64,000 bases of DNA from Cranoglanis bouderius (GCA_023630585.1 CM042551.1:19982501-20046500), one strand, 5' to 3'. Counted from the stretch's first letter, positions 11,931 to 43,229 are shown. Numbers and translations are program-made. The notes: a model not told the origin generated them from the letters alone.

Positions 11931-12591
11931 GAGTATATTTTAGAAAGTGGAAACAGCATTTCAAAAGAATAAGACCATTATCACAGTACTAAAATAATTG
12001 GTCTATTAAAAGACATTATTGCTGTAGGTGTCCTGAATCACTGTACCATAGTGACCTGTTAAAAATAACGATATCTGATTCTGAATTCAGGTTAATGGGT
12101 TGGCTACTAAAAAAATAAGCCAGGTGTCGGAGTGAGTGCTTTTCCATTTACTTAGCTGCTTCTCTAACCCTCTTTGCATTACAGAAATCTCCACCAATCG
12201 ACTTACCTCTCTGTGCTCGTGTGCAGGACTTCCCCAGAAGCGACCCACCCATCTGGCCTAAAGTACTCTGGTTGGAAATTCTCTACTCAACTAATCCAAA
12301 CAATTCAGTCATTATCTACTAATATAATCATTGTCCTGATGTTTATCTGACTCACTGAATACCTGATACATATATTTCCACTTACTTACAATTCAGTTTC
12401 AAGTCATGACATCATGGTTTTTCATGTGCTTAGTCAAGAAATTGCATAAACGCCGTTTCTGTTCATTATGACCTGTTATAAATTGTAAATGTTACTTAAT
12501 AAAACAAGTGAAGAGAACCTAGTCCATTTGGGAGTGCAAAAACCCTATGTAACCACTCACATTGCTTCCTGGCAAGTTAGTTTATTTGGAG

Positions 12592-12912
12592 ATCTTGCTT
12601 TGAGGTTAATCAGGTTACCCAGACAGTTCAGCTGCATTAGCACCAATAAATACAGCTCACCTGACACCTACAGCTTTTAAGACTCACGTGCGCTCGTGTC
12701 TATCCATTCCTCTTTGGAGGACATCATTTAAGGGGATCAGGACTGGGGTCAAGAGAGGGCACGGTGAGAGACGCAGGGGTGGGCGAGTGGGTTGGACCCA
12801 GAGAGACGTGGGAGGCTCAAGAGAAGGAAAAGTTTGAGAGTGTTAGAGCAGACAGAGAGTCACACAAGGAGAGACACTGATGGAAAACGTGGAACAGAAA
12901 GGGTGTATGATA
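12592..12912 (+). promoter_or_regulatory. aanat2: Candidate aanat2 promoter and 5' UTR
   Basis: A perfect E-box CACGTG lies at 12685-12690, 228 bases before the start codon. TAATCA is at 12608-12613, TAATCC further up at 12292-12297, and CCAAT followed by AATAAATA at 12643-12652. In zebrafish, aanat2 is driven by CLOCK:BMAL at an E-box and OTX5/CRX at TAATC sites, so the combination is apt. Short motifs like TAATC are common, and no start site can be assigned. Confidence 0.45.
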
Positions 12913-14839
12913 ATGACCCAGCAGGTGAGCTCTTCACCCTTCCTGAAGGCTTTTTACCTGAAGATGCCACTGAGCGTGCCTCGTCCTCTTCGCCAGCGAC
13001 GCCACACGCTGCCCGCCAGTGAGTTCCGCAACCTCACACCACAGGACGCCATCAGTGTGTTCGAGATCGAGAGAGAAGGTAAGACACAGACACAGAGCCT
13101 GTTACGCCCCGATTCAGGAAAAGAAAGAAAGAAATTAATTTACAGTGTTTGCATGTTTGCACTTTAGGTAACTTCTTGTCACGTTTTAAATAAATGATTT
13201 CTAGTGCTTCTCTATTTCACAACCAGATTAAAAAAACAGAATAATATATAAGTATATTTGTTAACAAATGCATTGAGACTGATGCAAAGAGGTTTTAAAT
13301 CCTGCCATAATTGTTTTTTAATTTGAAGTCCTGAAAGTAGATAAAGAGAACCCAATTAAACAAATGAGACAAAAATATTATATTTGGTCATTTATTTATG
13401 GAGGAAAATGATCCAATATTACATATCTGTGAGTGGCAAAAGTATGTGAACCTTTGCTTTCAGTATCTGGTGTGACCCCCTTGTGCAGCAATAACTGCAG
13501 CTAAACGTTTCCGGTAACTGTTGATCAGTCCTGCACATCGGCTTGGAGGAATTTTAGCCCGTTCCTCAGTACAGAACAGCTTCGACTCTGGGATGTTGGT
13601 GGGTTTCCTCACATGAACTGCTTGCTTCAGGTCCTTCCACAACATTTCTATTGGATTAAGGTCAGGACTTTGACTTGGCCGTTCCAAAACATTAACTTCA
13701 TTCTTCTTTAACCATTCTTTGGTAGAATGACTTGTGTGCTTAGAGACGTTGTCTTGCTGCATGACCCACTTTCTCTTGAGATTCAGTTCATGGACAGATG
13801 TCCTGACATTTTCCTTTAGAATTCGCTGGTATAATTCAGGATTCATTGTTCCACCAATGATGGCAAGCTGCCCTGACCCAGATGCAGCAAAACAGGCCCA
13901 AACCATGATACTACCACCACCATGTTTCACAGATGGGATAAAGTCCTTCTGCTGGAATGCAGTGTTTTCCTTTCTCCAAACATAACGCTTCTCATTTAAA
14001 CCAAAAGTTCTATTTTGGTCTCATCCGTCCACAAAACATTTTTCCAATAGCCTTCTGGCTTGTCCATATGATCTTTAGCAAAATGCAGATAGGCAGCAAT
14101 GTTCTTTTTGGAGAGCAGTGACTTTCTCCTTGCAACTCTGCCATGCACACCGTTGTTGTTCAGTGTTCTCCTGATGTATTCATGAACATTAACATTAGCC
14201 AATGTGAAAGAAGCCTTTAGTTGATTAGAAGTTACCCTGGGTTCCTTTGTGACCTCATGGACTATTACACATCTTACTCTTGGAGTGATCTTTGTTCCTG
14301 GGGAGGGTAACAATGGTCTTGAATTTCCTCCATTTGTACACAATCTGTCTGGTTTTGTAACCTTTTCCAGCCTGATGAGCATCAACAACTCTTTTTCTGA
14401 GGTCCTCAGAAATCTCCTTTGTTCGTGCCATGATACACTTCCACAAACATGTGTTGTGAAGGTCAGGCTTTGATAGATCCCTGTTCTTTAAATAAAACAG
14501 GGCTCTCACTCACACCTGATTGTCATCCCATTGATTGAAAACACCTGACTCTAATTTCACCTTCAAATTAACTGCTAATCCTAGAGGTTCACATACTTTT
14601 GTCACTCACAGATATGTAATATTGGATCATTTTCCTCAATAAATAAATGACCAAGTATAATATTTTTGTCTCATTTGTTTAATTGGGTTCTCTTTATCTA
14701 CTTTTAGGACTTGTGTAAAAATCAGATGATGTCATATTTATGCAGATATATAGAAAATTCTAAAGAGTTCACAAACTTTCAAGCACCACTGTATATTACA
14801 GTATATATTAATTTCTAATTCTGACACTAAGATGAAACA

Positions 14840-14902
<63 letters not shown>

Positions 14903-16800
14903 TATTTAAGAGGTGAAACCAGTAGATATATATTTTTGCAGCATTATGTTCAGCTTTCCAACAGAGTTTCATAACCTGGATTGACCTTAAATTTACAGAG
15001 CAGTCTACATCACGTTACATGTCTTATAATAGGATTAGGGCAGACACACGAACTCTTGGCTGAGCTGGTGATAATCTGTTGTTTGTGTTAGCATATGAAA
15101 GCAGGATCATCTCTCTGGTCCTCAGTGACTGAATCCCCTTCGTCATACCTGTTTGTATGTACATAGCTTTCATCTCAGTGTCTGGAGAATGTCCGCTCAC
15201 ACTGGACGAGGTGCTGAACTTCATAGGTCAATGTCCCGAGCTCTCCATGGGCTGGTTCGAGGAAGGACAGCTGATGGGCTTCATTATCGGATCTGGCTGG
15301 GACAAGGAAAAACTTGCGCAGGTACAGTACACCTCTCAGTAAACGGTGCTCTTGTATTAACTCTGTATTGCAATGTTTGACCTTCATGACCATTCTTCTA
15401 AGAGTTCTCCACTCTATATTTTTTGTTAAAACAAAGGCTCACCAAATTAAAATTCTGTTACACTCGTTCACACCTCGGGGCAATTTAGTGTACCAAATCT
15501 ACTTATCAGCATGTTTTTTGGGAGGTGCGATGAAACCAGAGAACCTGGAGGAAACCCACACAAACACAATGAGAACATGCGAAACCCGACCAAGGGGATC
15601 AAACCTGGAGCTGTGAGGCCGTGATGCTACCCACTGTGCTACCACACTGTCTAGGTGCAATTAGTCTTGAAACAATTCATTGCCATAAAAAGGCAACAGC
15701 AGTGACTATAGAGGCTAGGGGCACAAAACATATTATAATGAATCTACTCTGTACTACTTTAGAAGATTTAGAAAGCACAGAAGGCAAAAAGCTAGTAAGT
15801 AAAATAGAATGTAACTCTAAGGGTATAAGTGGAGATAAAACACAATATTTCCAGCTTTTAAAAATGGATTAGACTTCTTTTTAAGGGTAATGGTGGTTCA
15901 GTAGTTATAGAAAGGCTGTCCCTTATCTGCTCAGCTTCATTTTGTCTGTGGATAAAATGGATTAATGTAAAGGGAACAGTAAAGCTGTTAATGTAAAGCT
16001 GCAACTCTGCCAGTTGTGCGCAGAGTTTGCATGTTCTCCCCACGCTTTGGGGGTTTCCTCTGGGTACTCCGGTTTCCTCCCCCAGTCCAGAGACATGTGT
16101 TGTAGGCTGACTGACATTTCCAAATTGTCCACAGTGTGTGAATGTGTGTGTGATTGTGTCCTGTGATGGATTGGCACCCCGTCCAGGGTGTCCCCCGCCT
16201 TGTGCCCCGAGTTCCCTGGGATAGGCTCCAGGCTCCCCTCGACCCTGTGTAGGATAAGCGGGATGGAAAATGGATGGATGGATTAATGTAAAGGTTTTAA
16301 AGAACGGTCCTAACAAGCTCAACACTGTATTTTACAACCCACGGGGTCCGTTGTGTTCTTCTGCTTTAATAAAGTCATATTAATTACATGCCAACATTTA
16401 CACCAAAATAAACAATAACGAACGATTATGTCCACCCTTATTTCCCGTCTATTTCCTGATTTTAACTGTGCCATATGTCTGTCTAATCGAATAGGACGCT
16501 CTGACACGTCACATGCCCAACACTCCTACTGTACACATCCACGTGTTGTCTGTCCACCGGCACTGTCGTCAGCAAGGGAAAGGCTCCATTCTGCTGTGGC
16601 GTTACCTGCAGTATCTACGCTGCCTTCCAGGTCTGCGCCGAACCCTGCTTGTGTGCGAGAAGTTTCTCGTGCCTTTCTATGAGAAGGCTGGCTTTAAGGA
16701 CAAAGGGTCCTCAGCTATCACAGTAGGAGCTCTGCGCTTCAGAGAGATGGAATATACACTCGCGGGGCTGGCCTACGCACGTCGTAAGAGCAACTGCTAA
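12913..16800 (+). CDS. aanat2: Arylalkylamine N-acetyltransferase (serotonin N-acetyltransferase), complete
   Basis: Transfers acetyl from acetyl-CoA to serotonin, the rate-setting step of melatonin synthesis in pineal and retina. Exons 12913-13078, 15167-15321 and 16495-16800 join to 208 residues, the family length. Visible motifs: N-terminal PKA/14-3-3 site RRHTLP (Thr32); GNAT acetyl-CoA loop RQQGKG (132-137); catalytic histidine pair in VHIHV (His121, His123); Tyr169 in VPFYEKAGF; C-terminal RRKSNC with the second phospho-site Ser206. The start at 12913 (MTQQVSSSPFLK) was chosen over in-frame ATGs at 12880 and 12907 because it matches known fish enzymes and has A at -3. Flanking mgrn1 and rhbdf1 point to the aanat2 paralogue rather than aanat1, which I expect near rhbdf2. 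No lesions; presumably active. Confidence 0.94.
13326..14791 (-). mobile_element. Tc1-like transposon, one end truncated, in aanat2 intron 1
   Basis: The right end runs to AAGCACCACTG|TA (14791). Its internal inverted repeat (ATAAAGAGAACCCAATTAAA, from 13340) pairs with TTTAATTGGGTTCTCTTTAT on the right, but the outermost ~80 bp on the left is missing. The transposase is encoded on the minus strand in several pieces: MARTKEISEDLRKRV (about 14430), WTDETKIEL, GGGSIMVWACFAASG, QQDNVSKHT and SPDLNPIEMLW. The three acidic catalytic residues can be read, but a deletion after GKGYKT and frameshifts break the frame. Dead copy of a family that is very common in fish. Confidence 0.85.
13460..14430 (-). 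pseudogene. Broken Tc1 transposase
   Basis: Three minus-strand segments of one Tc1 transposase: an N-terminal helix-turn-helix part beginning MARTKEISEDLRKR near 14430, a middle part in 13996-14388 (VTKEPRVTSNQLKASF...WTDETKIELLV) and the C-terminal DDE part in 13460-13930, ending AAVIAAQGGHTRY. Part of the first DNA-binding region is deleted and the last joint is a frameshift just after the first catalytic Asp. Confidence 0.8.
14841..14899. repeat. (TA)n microsatellite in aanat2 intron 1
   Basis: An uninterrupted TA run of 59 bases, about 270 bases before the second aanat2 exon. Confidence 0.95.
15470..15650 (-). repeat. Old SINE-family fragment
   Basis: GAACCTGGAGGAAACCCACA and GAGAACATGCGAAACC, followed by a degenerate tRNA-like head (GTGCTACCACACTGTC), match the antisense of the 47449 SINE with many changes. 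In aanat2 intron 2. Confidence 0.5.
15960..16284 (+). mobile_element. tRNA-derived SINE with TGGA-repeat tail
   Basis: Body GAGTTTGCATGTTCTCCCCA, GGTTTCCTCCCCCAGTCC, GGATTGGCACCCCGTCC, and tail ATGGATGGATGGA at 16270-16284, shared with 33157-33425 (inverted) and 47449-47715. The tRNA-like head is poor in this copy. In aanat2 intron 2. Confidence 0.65.
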
Positions 16801-18083
16801 ATGTCGATGATCACAGCTGACAGTGGTATGTTTTTACAGTGAAGGACACCGATGCTGAGATTCTTGGCAGCAACTGAAGGCTCAGGAAAGAAAACTTCGA
16901 CCAGCCACCATTACCAGTGTCACCCTGATGAGAAACCAGAGACTGAAATAATTCCAGCCTGCACATAATATTATAAATGGCACTAAATATAACAAGGTTA
17001 GATGAAATTACACAATCTGTATAACTATGTACAGTTTGGTTTCAATGATTCTGTGTGCACTGCATTGGTTGCATTCCACATGTACATACTGGTATGATGT
17101 ATACTGAATTGTCTGTAAGCCACCAAGTCAACTAATCACTCCTAATATTAGGTCGACGAAAGGTGCGTTTACACCAGCGAGAGAGAAAAGGGACAGACGA
17201 TGATTTGTTTTCTATGTGCATGCGACACGGAGGCAAAGCGACAGAATGACAAGCGAGTTGAGATTTAGGCATGACGCGCTAAACTGACAAACTCCAAACC
17301 ACCGGCTCGAATGATTCCTGTCAATCACATGGCATACAAGGCATGACTTTTTTTTTTTTTTCCAAAAAACAAACAACAACTTTAGTTCCTTCCTGCAGTT
17401 AGTTCATAAGTACTGCTTGACTTGGAAGAAGGGAAGAAAGCATTATAGCTATGGTTTCATCTTAGCTTGTTATATAAGACCTAAATGCCTATAGAGACAT
17501 TATCAAGAAAAATAAAGCTTGGAAAGAAGTTGCAAAGATCTTTGGTGTCTCTGGAGTGTCTGTAGCTACTGTAGTAGCTTGAGCTGATAATCTGCTAAAA
17601 TGTGAAGCCTGGCACGTAACGTAAATCAAACAACCAATTTTAACACCGATTGGTGCATTATTTAATTGATTTAATTTGTGTGTAACTAGTTAGAAGAAGA
17701 TCTATAGATCTCTGGTGAGTGTACAATATGTAGCTAGTACAGTTTGACACAGTGTTAATCTGCTCACAAAGTTAGTATGAAACCTGGCACTTAACATATA
17801 TCAAACAACCAATTTTCACACAAGTAGAATTTTAAACAAGTAGAATTCATTTAAAATATTTTTTAAGACAAATCAGTCGTAAACTGTAGTAAATTGTGTG
17901 CTGTAGGCCTTTCTCATCTGAACTAAAAAACAATGCTGTATAGATGACGCCCACAAGCGATATGAGTGTCTCGTCGCTCGCTAGTGTCAACGCAGGGTAT
18001 AACTCATTCACTATAATTTGCACATTGTCAATTAACTGTTTATTTATTTAATTATGCATTTGTGTTTATTATAACTATATATA
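16801..18083. other. aanat2 3' flank
   Basis: Contains the aanat2 3' UTR, whose end is unclear; the first AATAAA is at 17511-17516, inside a MITE. Otherwise repeat-derived sequence. Confidence 0.4.
17161..17996. mobile_element. MITE with AGGTGCGTTTACACCAGCGAG termini
   Basis: The left end AGGTGCGTTTACACCAGCGAG is inverted as CTCGCTAGTGTCAACGCAGG at 17976-17995. The ~830-bp interior has no transposase. Direct duplications are not clear. Between aanat2 and rhbdf1. Confidence 0.5.
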
Positions 18084-19670
18084 CAGTGGGTATAGAAAAG
18101 AATCACCCCCCTTTAAAATAATCACATTTTGTTGCTTTTCAGCCTGAAATGAAGACGGACACAGTTTTTGTTTTATCCAGCTGTATTTACTCAGTGCAAC
18201 TTATAACATCCAAGTGAAAGATAAAACACCAACATGTCAGGAAAAAAATAAATAATAAAAAAACAGAATCACTGAGTTGGGAAAAGGATCACCCCCCTCC
18301 TAAAAATGACTTGTAAACTCAATAAGGTGTAGCTAATCACCTTCTCAATGGCACACAAAGCCATTTGACTTTCAACTGTGATCAGCTGTGGTCATTTTGA
18401 TTAGCTCAGCATGAAAAGAGCTTTACTGGAGCATTTTGTAGTGCAACTGAAGCAAACAATCAACTATGGGTGGCAAGGCACTGTCAAAAGATCTCCGGGA
18501 TAAAGCTGTGGACAGGCACAAGTCAGGAGATGGATACAAAAAAAATTTCAAAGGCTTTATCAATGCCTAGAAGCACAGTGAAGTCTATTATTAAGAAGTG
18601 GAAGGTATTTGGTACAACACAGACCCTCCCTGGATCAGGACGTCGCTCCAAACTGGATGAAAGAGCCAGGAGGAAACTGGTCAGAGAGGCTACCAAGAGG
18701 CCTACAGCAACTCTGAAGCAGTTGCAGGAATTTATGACAAAGAGTGGTCATTGTGTGCATGTGACAACAATATCACACATTCTCCACAAATGTGGCTTGT
18801 ATGGGAGGGTTGCAAGAAAAAAGCCACCCACGACTGAGCTTTGCCAAAACGCACCTTGAAGATTCTGAGGCCACATGGAAAAAGGTGTTATGATCAGATG
18901 AGACTAAAATTTAATTATTTGGCCTCAACACCAAACGATATGTCTGGCGGAAATCCAATACAGCTCACCATCCAAATAACACCATTCCTACAGTAAAGCA
19001 TGGAGGTGGTAATATCCTGTTATGGGGGTGTTTCTCTGCAGCAGGGACTGGAGCACTTGTCAGGATAGAAGGAAAATGGATGGGGCAAAATACTGTAAAA
19101 TTCTTGAGGAAAATCTGCTGCCCTCTGCCAGAAAGTTGTCAATGGGAAGAAGGTTTACCTTCCAACATGACAATGACCCAAAGCACACAGCAAAACTGAC
19201 CACACAGTGGTTGAAGGAGAAAAAGGTGAATGTCCTTGCATGGCCTAGTCAGAGCCCAGACTTAAACCCCATTGAAAATCTGTGGAATGACTTGAAGACT
19301 GCAGTCCACAAACGGTCACCATCAAATTTAACTGAACTTGAGCAGTTCTGCAAAGAAGAGTGGGCAAATATTGCAAAGTCTAGATGTGCAAAGTTAGTAG
19401 AGACATATCCCAACAGACTAAAGGCTGTAATTAAAAAATTAAGGCAAATTAAAGCAAGGGGGTGATCCTTTTTCCAACTCAGTGATTCTGTTTTTTAATT
19501 TTTACATTTTTTCCTGACATGTTGGTGTTATATCTTTCACTTGGATGTTATAAGTTGCACTGAGTAAATACAGCTGGATAAAACAAAAACTGTGTCCGTC
19601 TTCATTTCAGGCTGAAAAGCAACAAAATGTGATTATTTTAAAGGGGGGTGATTCTTTTCTATACCCACTG
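18084..19670 (+). mobile_element. Nearly full-length Tc1-like transposon with long inverted repeats
   Basis: Ends CAGTGGGTATAGAAAAGAAT and its inverse sit between TA dinucleotides (18082-18083, 19671-19672). The inverted repeats are long, about 214 bp each (18084-18297 and 19457-19670), and almost identical, which suggests recent insertion. Total 1587 bp. The transposase inside is on the plus strand and close to complete. Confidence 0.92.
18466..19465 (+). pseudogene. Tc1 transposase with few lesions
   Basis: Begins MGGKALSKDLRDKAVDRHKS at 18466. A frameshift in the AAAAAAAA run near 18540 moves it to a frame reading KKISKALSMPRSTVKSIIKK (HTH domain). A second shift occurs near 18830, then stop codons at about 18889 (TGA) and 18911 (TAA), then an open DDE domain to 19465: GGGNILLWGCFSAAGTGALV, FQHDNDPKHTAKL, SPDLNPIENLW. 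All three catalytic acidic residues are readable. Four or so lesions make it inactive. Confidence 0.88.
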
Positions 19671-19699
19671 TATATATACTATAACTGGCCATCATGACT

Positions 19700-19790
19700 A
19701 GTTTCCACTATTTTCCAGTCTTCCCTTGGGGATCAATAAAGTCCATCCATCCATCCGTCTGTCTGTCTGTTCATCCATCTGCTGTATCTG
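19700..19790 (+). repeat. 3' end of a LINE (L2/CR1-like) with CCAT/CTGT tail
   Basis: CTTGGGGATCAATAAAGT followed by CCATCCATCCATCCGTCTGTCTGTCTG looks like the 3' terminus of a fish L2-type element. A related AT(C)TTTATTGATCCC sequence in the other orientation is at 52060-52083. Confidence 0.45.
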
Positions 19791-20992
19791 TATCTGTACT
19801 TTATAACCTGAGTACTATGTCTATTTTAAATTATGAACTGTAATAAAAAAAAAATCTGCTATAAAACTATTTCAACTACACATATAGTGAAATAAAAGCT
19901 CTTTTAAGCGTAGAAACCAGTTTTATGTGCTGAAATTTCATTTTATCTGATACAATATTGAATTGAATTGAATTAGGGTTCCTAAACATTTTCATTGCTG
20001 TAATGTTCTGATATCCTAACACCATGAATGTAACTATTTTAATCTGCCAACTGTAATGGTTTAAAAAAAAGAAAAGAAAAAAAAAAACCCATTAATTTCT
20101 TTTAAGCATCAACTTCTGCTAGTCCCCAAAAAATAGTTTGTGGTTCAAAGCATATTATGGACTATAATACATCTAACAAAAAAACCCCCCAAAAAAACTA
20201 TGAATGAATAAATAAATAATTTTGCTTTTGAATTACTTGATACGTGCTTATAATATTTCTCAAAACAGTACTATATTATATTATATTGTGTTTGTTGTTT
20301 AATGTTTTAGATTAAGAACTGTGTTGACCAACAAGAAACGGACAGACACCTAAATGAAGTGAAGATTGTTTAAAGCTGTATTTTGTAACAAGTAAATGAC
20401 AGGGTAGCTAAAACACTACCCTTTATACAATATTTTATCATTACTCCATTTGAAGCAGTACACAAATAAAAGAATAACATTTGAGTGCTTGACACGTAAC
20501 CAAAATATGGTAGTATTTACCAAGGCACTGATGGTACAGATTGTTTTTCTTTTATGTCCCTGGAAATCTGAGGTTATCTGAACAATGGTAAAACCTTCGC
20601 CTGATTTCGTGGCGTGATAAAATATGAAAAGTAAAAAATAATACATCTATTAATATCTGTTCTTCTGTTTGTTGTACCAGTGCTTATTCTCTCTCAACAT
20701 CTCAAAGACTAGTATCTATATGAGAGGCGGTTGGGGCTACTGTCCCTGTTTCACAGACGACCAAGACAAGACAGGCAAGGACAAAACTACTTGGGGGAAA
20801 AACGATCTCTTAAAGTTCATCCAAGTGGTCAAAATTGGTGTTCCATCATACAGTAAGAGGGTAAAAAAGATATAACACAAGCATCGTCCATGCTGCCATC
20901 ATCCATGCCTCAGGGGGAGCAAGGCAGTTCTTTATTCCCTTCCAACCCCAAAGCTGGAACAGTACAAGATCCTTGACTTCCTCATAGCTGTG
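19790..20992. other. 3' flank and 3' UTR of rhbdf1
   Basis: AT-rich. On the minus strand a poly(A) signal AATAAA lies at 20931-20936, 57 bases past the rhbdf1 stop, and ATTAAA at 20298-20303. Nothing else is recognised. Confidence 0.4.
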
Positions 20993-40006
<19,014 letters not shown>

Positions 40007-41054
40007 GCTGCCTGCCTCTCCACGCCAGCTACAGAGAGAGGGGGAGAGAGAGGAGAAAACGAGTGGATAAATTTAACTTCTATATTTGACCAGAATCCTT
40101 CTAATAAAGGCTCCCAGGCAGCCATTTCCACTCACAACAGATCAGGCTCCTGTCTACTGGAATGAAAAGAGGCCCAAAATGATGCCATTTCAAATTTGAG
40201 ATCGTTGTTGTCTGATTCTCTGTGGTCATTAAAAAAAAAAAAAATCCCAGGCCACTTCTCGTAAAGAGTAGGGGTATCACCCCGGTGTCCTTGTGAAATT
40301 GCCCCATTGGCCCTTGTCTGTCATGGCCCCCTAATAATCTCCCTCCCTGAATTGGCTATATCTCTCCTCTCCACCAGTAGCTGGTGTGTGGTGGGTGTTC
40401 TGGTGCACTATGGCTGCCGTCGCATCACACTGGTGGTGATGGTTGAGGAGATTTTCCCCCCATACCATGTAAAGTGCTTTGAGTGTCTAGAAAAGTGCTA
40501 TATAAATGTAACTAATTATTATTATTATTAAAGGGAGGTAGCACAAAGTATTGGCTAAAAGGGTGCCAATAATTGTTGCACACCTATATTTAACAAAATT
40601 TTTTTTTTTTGATAAACCAATATTAGTGGGGAGCACTGCAGAAATATTTAATTTCATTATTATTTTTTTTTATCATGAGAACTTTTATCATAGAGGAGAC
40701 ATGTAAAAAGACGTCACCACGTGAAACGAATCCCGTCCAGTTATTACAGCATTTACTGTCTTTTATTCGTTGAGGAAATGTCACTAATTCCTTCAGAGCA
40801 CAGTGCTTTTGTCCAGACTGTATGCACAGCCCATGCTCTTATTGTGACACTGTTTGTTTTCACTTCTTGGTCCTGTCTTCTGCTCTATGTTGTCATATGC
40901 ATGACCCATCTGTTTTCAGTTATTTCGTTGCGAAGTCTTGTTCGGTGTATATATCTATTTCTCAGCCCTTGTTGATGCTACCTGCCTGTGCTCTGGTCTA
41001 CGCCTGGAATTATGATGACTTAATAAACTAAACACTGCATTTGCCCGTTACAGA

Positions 41055-41265
41055 AGAAAACAATAATAACGAATTCTTGAGCCGTTCAGCAAAGAATGCA
41101 GATTGAGATATTCTGCTGATCAGCAAGCTGTAATATTACAGGTAATTCACAGGAAAGAACAGCAACGAGGATTTACATTAAACACCCATTCCAGCTGAGA
41201 CAATCTGAGTCAACTCACCTGTGAGATTACAACAGGAAGCTCTTAATTAGTCACTAATGACTGTC
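41055..41265 (+). repeat. Duplicated non-coding segment, copy 2
   Basis: Partner of 35525-35735. By eye, the core CATTCCAGCTGA...AGTCAACTCACCTGTGAGAT, then ACAACAGGAAGCTCTTAATT and AGTCACTAA, is about four-fifths identical. Confidence 0.7.
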
Positions 41266-43060
41266 CATGACGCCAACCTTATTTCCGACAGTTTCTATGT
41301 GAACAGAGATTGTCCTAACAGAGTGTAAGTTAAAATGTACCCTATGTAGTGCACTATATAGCTGACAGGAAGCCATTTAGGCAAGCCAAGCCGGTTAGTT
41401 CTCCTGATATTTAGCTCATCTGGTTTTTATGGTTTATTTCCCTTCTCAGTTCACATACACTCTTCTCAGTCGGGGTTTAAGCTGAAGCAAAGCCAGTGTG
41501 CTTTTTCTGAGATATCACAGACATTGTGATATCTTTAAAACTGTAAAATGTTAAAAATATTTTTTTTCAGATTAATTCGTTTTTTTGGGGTTTTTTTTGT
41601 TCTGAGTGTTTAATATTTGTAATTGTAATAATAAACACATTTATAGTTATTTCTAACATTTTTTTTTTTTCATGTAACACTACTGTATTGCGTGAAGTTT
41701 GTGAGCAAACCTGTATATTGTGATACAAATCACGTATCATAGAAATGCCTTCAAGAACCATGATATGATATTTTTGTCATAATAATCTCACAAGGTTCAT
41801 AATCTCTCCCAGCAATTTCTTTTTTTAAACTGAAGGTCGGAACTTACATAATACAGCCACCGCGTTCCACACAATGCTCCATCCCATTCATATTTATACC
41901 AGTCTCTACTCCTCTTGAAAGTCTCCGATTCCTCTTGATGTTCTACTTTCTAAGACCTGAGGCATGGTCTGTACCACAAGATGGCACTCTAAAATCACAT
42001 CGCCGTGAAATCCAACCCAGAGCTGGACGCCATTGTTACAGAGGAAACTGCTGAAGACAAATTAAGCACAGTTCCCCAGATGTTTGTGTTCAAATTCAAA
42101 TGCCCAAATTGCATTGGCTTGGTGGGAGCCTGCTGTCGGCAGACGAAACCGAAACAGCTTAGATGCAATTAACTCCATCTTGCTGTGTTTTTCTCTCCCT
42201 GTTTGCGAGGTGGACTTCATGGGTTACCATTTTTAGTGCATCTTACCCACTATATTCCCGCTGCTGCAAGGAGAGCCTAAGCCAAATTATTAAATACTCA
42301 CTAACCGGAAACTGTTATTGCAATTTTTTTTTGCATGTTCAGTTTCCTTTCTTGTCCCTTGAGATACATTCAGAAGAGCTCATAACTGCCAATGGGTAGA
42401 CCCAAAGCCTTGTAGCTATTGTCTAGATTTCTCCAACTGCATAATCATACCTCTTGTGGTAAAGCAAAAGCATCTGAAGGAACTGGGTGAGGAAATTTGA
42501 TTCAGACAGTGCGAGGAGGCCGATTAGCAAGAAAACAGGCAGTAAATGTTCCACAAAGGAGTAGATAACATTGGAAAAAGCACAGCGAAAGCAATCTGTT
42601 ATCCTCTGTCGTGTCTTGAAAAAATTCAAGCAGGTCTGCACTCAGTCAGAGCTTGAAGCCAGACACAGACACAACTATACAAGATCATCCATACAAGCTG
42701 TCATCTCTGGGAGTGCACCACATCTGGTTTAGGTTATACTGAACAAACCAAGGCTTTAACACAAACCAGGGCTCTTTTTTTCACACTACGGATATGACAG
42801 AGGTCATAAGCAATAGGCATCATGAAACCTCAAATCCCACAAAGCCATGCTGGTAGTAGAGGTTACACACAAAAAAAAACGTAGAGAGTTTAAAGTATTG
42901 GGGGGGTGGGAATCCTGCCTTGTTAGTGAGTGGGTGGGCTGAAGAATGTTTCATGAAGCTACACATGAGGAGTTTTAAGGTATTATCCTTATAAAGTGTG
43001 GAATAAACTGTGGCTTAATTCATTTCTGTTAAGGAAAATGTACACTATACGGCCACCGTC

Positions 43061-43127
43061 ACACCATCACAGACATCACAGACACCATCACAGACATCAC
43101 AGACATCACAGACACCATCACAGACAG
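43061..43127. repeat. Minisatellite, CACCATCACAGACATCACAGA units
   Basis: Tandem arrangement of CACAGACATCACAGACACCAT-like units, about three copies with internal 9-base sub-repeats. Confidence 0.85.
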
Positions 43128-43229
43128 GGAGTTCGAATGTGTTGGCAAAACAGTAACTTTATTTTCAGTTTAAATAATCTGATCTCAAAAGTACCAGAAC
43201 AGTTTTAAACACTGTGCTAGATTTTGCTG

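Larger units (their letters stand above)
9641..12590. other. mgrn1-aanat2 intergenic region
   Basis: Made up largely of the repeats listed separately. The remainder (for example 10400-10890 and 11940-12280) is AT-rich with no gene, RNA or conserved motif that I recognise. Confidence 0.6.

Noticed and set aside
12880..12912. Upstream in-frame ATGs of aanat2 (12880, 12907) as the start
   Set aside because: The added residues do not resemble known fish AANAT N-termini, and the base at -3 is C or T.
15858..16325. 155-codon minus-strand frame in aanat2 intron 2
   Set aside because: Antisense of a SINE; similar frames occur in the other SINE copies at 33157 and 47449.
43061..43127. Short tandem array as a possible CRISPR
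   Set aside because: Units are contiguous without unique spacers and the DNA is vertebrate; it is a minisatellite.
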